A DNA stretch of 60,061 nt from DASSYK01 sp036258315 (lineage in GTDB: Bacteria > Actinomycetota > Thermoleophilia > Solirubrobacterales > 70-9), in NCBI GenBank assembly GCA_036258315.1, contig DATADX010000063.1, positions 1 through 60,061 on the forward strand, in the 5' to 3' direction. The notes below the pieces were generated by a model. That model was given only the letters and a program-made list of their open reading frames with translations. It made no database searches and was not told where the DNA came from. A program made the translations under genes and the position numbers. Below are positions 57,116-60,061 of this stretch, in pieces. Positions within the stretch are counted from its first letter, which is position 1. Each line of letters begins with the position of its first letter.

Positions 57116-58003
57116 TCAGCGGTCCGGGACGACGACGCGCTCGAGGACGTGCTGGGAGGCGTCGAAGCCGCGGATCGGCGGGTCGTCCGGATAGCCCTCG
57201 AGCGCCGCCTCGGGGACCACCCCGACGATCTCGGCCTCGACGGGCCGGGCCCCGTGCTCGGCGGCGAGCTCGCGGACCCGCTCGATCACCCGGGCCAGGG
57301 TGACCGCGGCGGCGTCGTGGATGTTGATCGAGACCTGGGCGCGCTCCCCATCGCGCGGCAGTCCGAGCGCCCGCACCCCGGGCAGCCCGCCGCCGGACTC
57401 GCGCAGCCGCTCGGCGACCGCGCGGGCGATCTCGGGATTCGGGGTGTCGAGCTCGATGTTGAAGGCGACGAGCGGGGGCCGCGCCGTGACCAGCGTCGCG
57501 CCGGCACGAGGATGCGGCTCGGAGGGGCCGAGGTCCGGGATGAGCTCCCCGGACGCCATCCGCCTCGCGAGCTCGGTCGGCCCTCCGCGCCTGAAGTAGG
57601 CGCGCTCGCGACGCTCCTCGCTGGACGCGAGGTCGCCGTAGAAGAAGACCGGCACCCCGAGGGCGGCGATCTTCTCGGCGGCCGCAAGCGCTGCCGCGCG
57701 GGCCGTCTCGTCCCGCTCCTCGGAGAGCCACACGAACGGGGCGACGTCCAACGCGCCGACGTGCGGATGCAGGCCCTGGTGGCCGCGCAGATCGATCAGC
57801 TCGAGCGCGTGCTCGGCTCCCTCCTCGATGGCCTTGCGGACCTCTTCCGGGCTCCCGGTGACCGTGAACACGCTGCGGTTGTGCTGGGGATCGGCGTGCA
57901 CGTTGACGATCCGCGAGCACCCGCCCAGGGTCGCGCCAAGCGCGTCGATCACCCGCTCGCTCCTGCCTTCGGAGAAGTTCGGGACCGCGACCAGTCGATC
58001 CAT
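57116..58003 (-). CDS. Glutamate formiminotransferase-like protein
   Basis: 295 residues. Formiminotransferase N- and C-subdomains: VAVPNFSEGRSERVIDALG, VHADPQHNRSVFTVTG, HQGLHPHVGALDVAPFVWL, and SINIHDAAAVTLARVIERV. Folate-linked transfer of the formimino group from formiminoglutamate, usually in histidine breakdown. No cyclodeaminase domain or other hut gene is present here, so the role may differ. The start is 3 bp after the M29 stop. Confidence 0.9.
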   Translation of the reverse strand: MDRLVAVPNFSEGRSERVIDALGATLGGCSRIVNVHADPQHNRSVFTVTGSPEEVRKAIEEGAEHALELIDLRGHQGLHPHVGALDVAPFVWLSEERDETARAAALAAAEKIAALGVPVFFYGDLASSEERRERAYFRRGGPTELARRMASGELIPDLGPSEPHPRAGATLVTARPPLVAFNIELDTPNPEIARAVAERLRESGGGLPGVRALGLPRDGERAQVSINIHDAAAVTLARVIERVRELAAEHGARPVEAEIVGVVPEAALEGYPDDPPIRGFDASQHVLERVVVPDR

Positions 58004-58006
58004 CGC

Positions 58007-58957
58007 TCAGACCAGCAGTTCGCCGTCGCGGATCAGCGGCTCGCCGTCGAGCTCGACCGTGGGCCGGGTGACGATGCAATCGAGGTGGATCGGCACCTGG
58101 ACGTTGCCCCCGAACGGGGCAGAGGCGCCGAAGGCGACGTGCGCGGTGCCGAGGATCTTCTCGTCCTCGAGGATGATCCCGGTCAGGATCGCCTTCTCGT
58201 TCGTGCCGATCCCGAGCTCCGCGAGGTTGGTCCCGTCCTCGCCATACGCGGTGAGCAGCTCCATGAACTCCATCCCCTGCCCCCCGCGTGCCGAGGTCAG
58301 GTGGCCCGCCTCGACCTCGAGCGCGACGGGCTCGGCCGCGAGCCCGATCCCGGCGAGGCTGCCGTCCACGATCAGCGTTCCCTCGCCGCCGGCCGGCGCG
58401 ATGAATCCCTCGCCGCACGGGAGGTTGCCGAACGCGCCCGGCTCCGTCAGCACCCCGTCGTCCGGGAGCCCGGTTCGCCCCTCGAGGTCGACGTGAAGAT
58501 CGCTGCCGTTCGGGCACGTGAAGACCGCCTCGGAGGCGGCGCTGAGACGCCGGGCCACCTCATCCCCGCGGCGCCGCAGCTCCGCCATGTCGGCGCTCAT
58601 CACCCTCGCCAGCATCTCCTCCGTGACGCTCGGGAGGGTCGCAATCCGGGCGCCGGCCCCTGTGGCGGCGCGGCGGGCCTCCGTGTGTGAGAGCGACTGC
58701 ACGGTTGGAACTAGCGCCACGTCGGCCGCTGCCATCGCGGCGGCGACGCCGGCGGGCGGCTCGGTCCCGTGCGTCGCCCGCTCCGCCATCACGGCGAGGA
58801 CGGCGTCCGCCCCGGCCCGCTCGGACTCGGCCCGCATCGCCTCGCCGATCCCCTCGGTCGCGGGGTTCGCGACGACGAGCACCTCCTCCCCGGGCTTCAC
58901 GCCGAGGCAATCGCGGACGACGGCGGCGACGGCGCGATCGAGCTCCTCGGAAGCCAT
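58007..58957 (-). CDS. Leucyl aminopeptidase, M29-like
   Basis: 316 residues, shorter than classical M29 enzymes (about 400). N-terminal Rossmann-like part (VKPGEEVLVVANPATEGIGEAMRAESE). C-terminal region with conserved metal ligands: LAELGIGTNEKAILTGIILEDEKILGTAHVAFG and HLDCIV. Such shorter proteins are often annotated as aminopeptidases without proof of activity. It is divergent from the reductase gene, with 36 bp between starts. Confidence 0.78.
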   Translation of the reverse strand: MASEELDRAVAAVVRDCLGVKPGEEVLVVANPATEGIGEAMRAESERAGADAVLAVMAERATHGTEPPAGVAAAMAAADVALVPTVQSLSHTEARRAATGAGARIATLPSVTEEMLARVMSADMAELRRRGDEVARRLSAASEAVFTCPNGSDLHVDLEGRTGLPDDGVLTEPGAFGNLPCGEGFIAPAGGEGTLIVDGSLAGIGLAAEPVALEVEAGHLTSARGGQGMEFMELLTAYGEDGTNLAELGIGTNEKAILTGIILEDEKILGTAHVAFGASAPFGGNVQVPIHLDCIVTRPTVELDGEPLIRDGELLV

Positions 58958-58993
58958 GCCACCAGCTTAAGGACGCCTGGCAGAATCCGGCGT

Positions 58994-59539
58994 GTGGCGA
59001 GGACGCAGTACTTCTGCGCGGCGACCCTCGACGGCTACATCGCCGACTCCGACGACGGGATCGCCTGGCTGACTGGCTTCGAGCCCAACTACGACGGCCC
59101 GGGCGAGAGCACCAAGGGAGCGATCGACGCGTTCCTCGACGGGATCGGGGCGCTCGTGATGGGCTCGGCGACGTACGAGTTCATCCTCGACCACGACTGG
59201 CCCTACGGCGACCGCCCCACCTGGGTGCTGACGAGCCGCAACCTGCCGGAGGCCGACGGCGCCGACGTCCGCTTCCACGACGGCCCCGTCGCCGACATCC
59301 ACCCCGAGATGGTCGCGGCCGCGGGCGACCGCGACCTTTGGGTCGTGGGCGGTGGCCCGGTCGCCTCCCAGCTGGCCGACGCGGGTCTGCTCGACGATCT
59401 ATTCGTGACGATCGTCCCGGTCGCCCTGGCCGAGGGCAAGCCGTTGTTCAGCTCGCCGATCGACACACCGATGCGCCTGCTCGGCACCCGCGTCTTCGAC
59501 TCGGGGATGGTCGAGCTCCGCTATTCCCTGGCCAGGTAG
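58994..59539 (+). CDS. Dihydrofolate reductase / RibD C-terminal-like protein
   Basis: 181 residues from GTG 58994. RibD_C fold: YFCAATLDGYIADSDDGIAWL, VMGSATYEFIL, TWVLTSRNLP, and a C-terminal NADPH-binding GGGPVASQLADAGLLDDL. Such proteins reduce pteridines or other small compounds; the substrate is unknown. It ends 23 bp before the tRNA gene. Confidence 0.88.
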   Translation: MARTQYFCAATLDGYIADSDDGIAWLTGFEPNYDGPGESTKGAIDAFLDGIGALVMGSATYEFILDHDWPYGDRPTWVLTSRNLPEADGADVRFHDGPVADIHPEMVAAAGDRDLWVVGGGPVASQLADAGLLDDLFVTIVPVALAEGKPLFSSPIDTPMRLLGTRVFDSGMVELRYSLAR

Positions 59540-59562
59540 CCCGCCGCTACGATTGACCGCCC

Positions 59563-59636
59563 GCCGGAGTAGCTCAGTCGGTTAGAGCAGCGGAATCATA
59601 ATCCGCGTGTCGCAGGTTCGAGTCCTGCCTCCGGCA
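59563..59636 (+). tRNA. tRNA with anticodon CAT (elongator Met or lysidine-type Ile2)
   Basis: 74-nt cloverleaf: acceptor GCCGGAG/CTCCGGC, D-arm GCTC/GAGC, anticodon arm GCGGA-ATCATAA-TCCGC, variable loop GTGTC, T-arm GCAGG-TTCGAGT-CCTGC, discriminator A, CCA not encoded. A paired 1-72 and no GGG/CCC anticodon stem exclude initiator tRNA. Elongator Met and TilS-modified Ile2 cannot be separated from sequence with certainty. Confidence 0.95.
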
Positions 59637-60030
59637 TCCCCGGAAACCCGCTCTGCAATGCGGTTCCCGTCCATCGGGGCGAAGTCGGGGATCTGCCTCC
59701 TCGGCTTGTGATGCCAATGGACGGTCGGTCTAGGGCCAGGCGCATGAAGCGCGCAGCCGCCTAGGGTCAGGGGTGCTGACCAGGGCGGTCTGAGTCAAGC
59801 CCCACGGGAACCGTCAGGAAGGGACCCAGCGATCAGTGCAGGGCAAGAAACTCGTCTCTCTCATCCAGAGGTCGTAGCGCCGCCTCCAACACGATCCCCG
59901 ACGGGTTCGCGCAGCCAAGGCCTCGCTCGCCGGGAAGCTTGCCGAGCGCGTGATCCCCGAGATCGCGCGCTCGCAAACGCCGGGGTCGTGCGAGACTAGG
60001 ATGGCTCTGGGCTTACGGGGAGATGGCTGA
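59637..60030 (+). other. Hairpin-rich 394-bp stretch without a convincing gene
   Basis: No ORF with good codon character. Perfect or near-perfect stems: CCGTCCAT (59667-59674) with ATGGACGG (59716-59723); CTAGG (59730) with CCTAG (59760); GCGC-ATGAA-GCGC near 59740; GGTCAG-GGGTG-CTGACC at 59765-59781. A purine-rich GGAACCGTCAGGAAGG tract follows. This could be a structured RNA or decayed coding sequence. The SRP RNA consensus was compared and does not fit. Confidence 0.4.
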
Positions 60031-60061
60031 GTGAACCTGTGGCTGATGGCCCTGATCGTGG
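60031..60061 (+). CDS. Start of a gene continuing beyond the window
   Basis: GTG 60031 has GGGGAG 8 bases upstream and opens a frame reading MNLWLMALIV, a hydrophobic N-terminus such as a signal or membrane anchor. Only ten residues are visible, so no function can be given. Confidence 0.35.
   Translation, partial: MNLWLMALIV

Noticed and set aside
59640..59760. Minus-strand ORF running from the spacer into the CAU tRNA
   Set aside because: Translation through the tRNA gives a typical spurious tail (GGRTRTCDTRIM) and shows no integrase motifs.
59765..59850. SRP (4.5S) RNA
   Set aside because: There is a GTCAGGAAGG tract, but the domain IV consensus GGTCAGG..CCGGAAGG.AGCAGC is interrupted and the flanking stem does not pair.

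Overview
The window is very GC-rich, with strong G/C preference at third codon positions. It is densely packed with housekeeping genes, most on the minus strand and many overlapping by 1, 4 or 8 bases. Gene content and order point to a high-GC actinobacterium: dgt-dnaG, tlyA-nadK, recN-pyrG-xerD, efp-nusB-xseB-ispA-dxs, aroC-aroKB-aroQ-pepQ, ruvX-mltG-aroE, mnmA-alaS and hisS-aspS. The many NTF2/SnoaL-like proteins, the LtrA and DHA2 transporters and the general style suggest Thermoleophilia/Solirubrobacterales. That placement is inference; there is no rRNA here. No CRISPR array, insertion sequence or phage cluster was found.

Layout. 1-713: 3' end of a family 1 glycosyltransferase and tRNA-Asn. 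755-1549: an HNH endonuclease with two helix-turn-helix domains, probably acquired. 1606-5948: dnaG and dgt, an SDR enzyme, and recO convergent with it. 6002-17899: a long minus-strand run (SnoaL-like, P1 aminopeptidase, mutM, xerD, Nudix, M20 peptidase, pyrG, recN, DHA2 exporter, nadK, tlyA) centred on DNA repair and recombination and nucleotide metabolism. 18012-20456: small membrane and hypothetical genes and a second DHA2 exporter. 20522-27213: cyclopropane fatty acid synthase, then efp-nusB-HAD-xseB-ispA-dxs-lipoprotein, which links translation and transcription factors to isoprenoid precursor synthesis. 27264-29005: a plus-strand SnoaL/antiporter pair inside an otherwise minus-strand block. 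29010-33283: shikimate pathway with a natural AroK-AroB fusion. 33430-36602: envelope/stress-type genes (HtrA-like protease, LtrA, cupin). 36616-39329: aroE, mltG, ruvX. 39363-45328: an oligopeptide ABC transporter whose oppB is frameshifted. 45450-49694: alaS and an MnmA carrying an IscU/NifU-like scaffold domain. 49880-58957: SnoaL, membrane protein, GH3, aspS, hisS, metallo-hydrolase, small basic membrane protein, formiminotransferase-like protein and M29-like aminopeptidase. 58994-60061: DHFR/RibD-like reductase, a CAU tRNA, a hairpin-rich gap and the start of a further gene.

Most notable: (i) the NifU-like/MnmA fusion, which physically joins an iron-sulfur scaffold fold to tRNA 2-thiolation; (ii) the AroKB fusion; (iii) the single-base frameshift in oppB; (iv) a MutM zinc finger lacking one cysteine; (v) a perfect CRP/FNR-type operator ahead of tlyA and a small membrane gene; (vi) two structured non-coding stretches, at 48078-48257 and 59637-60030.
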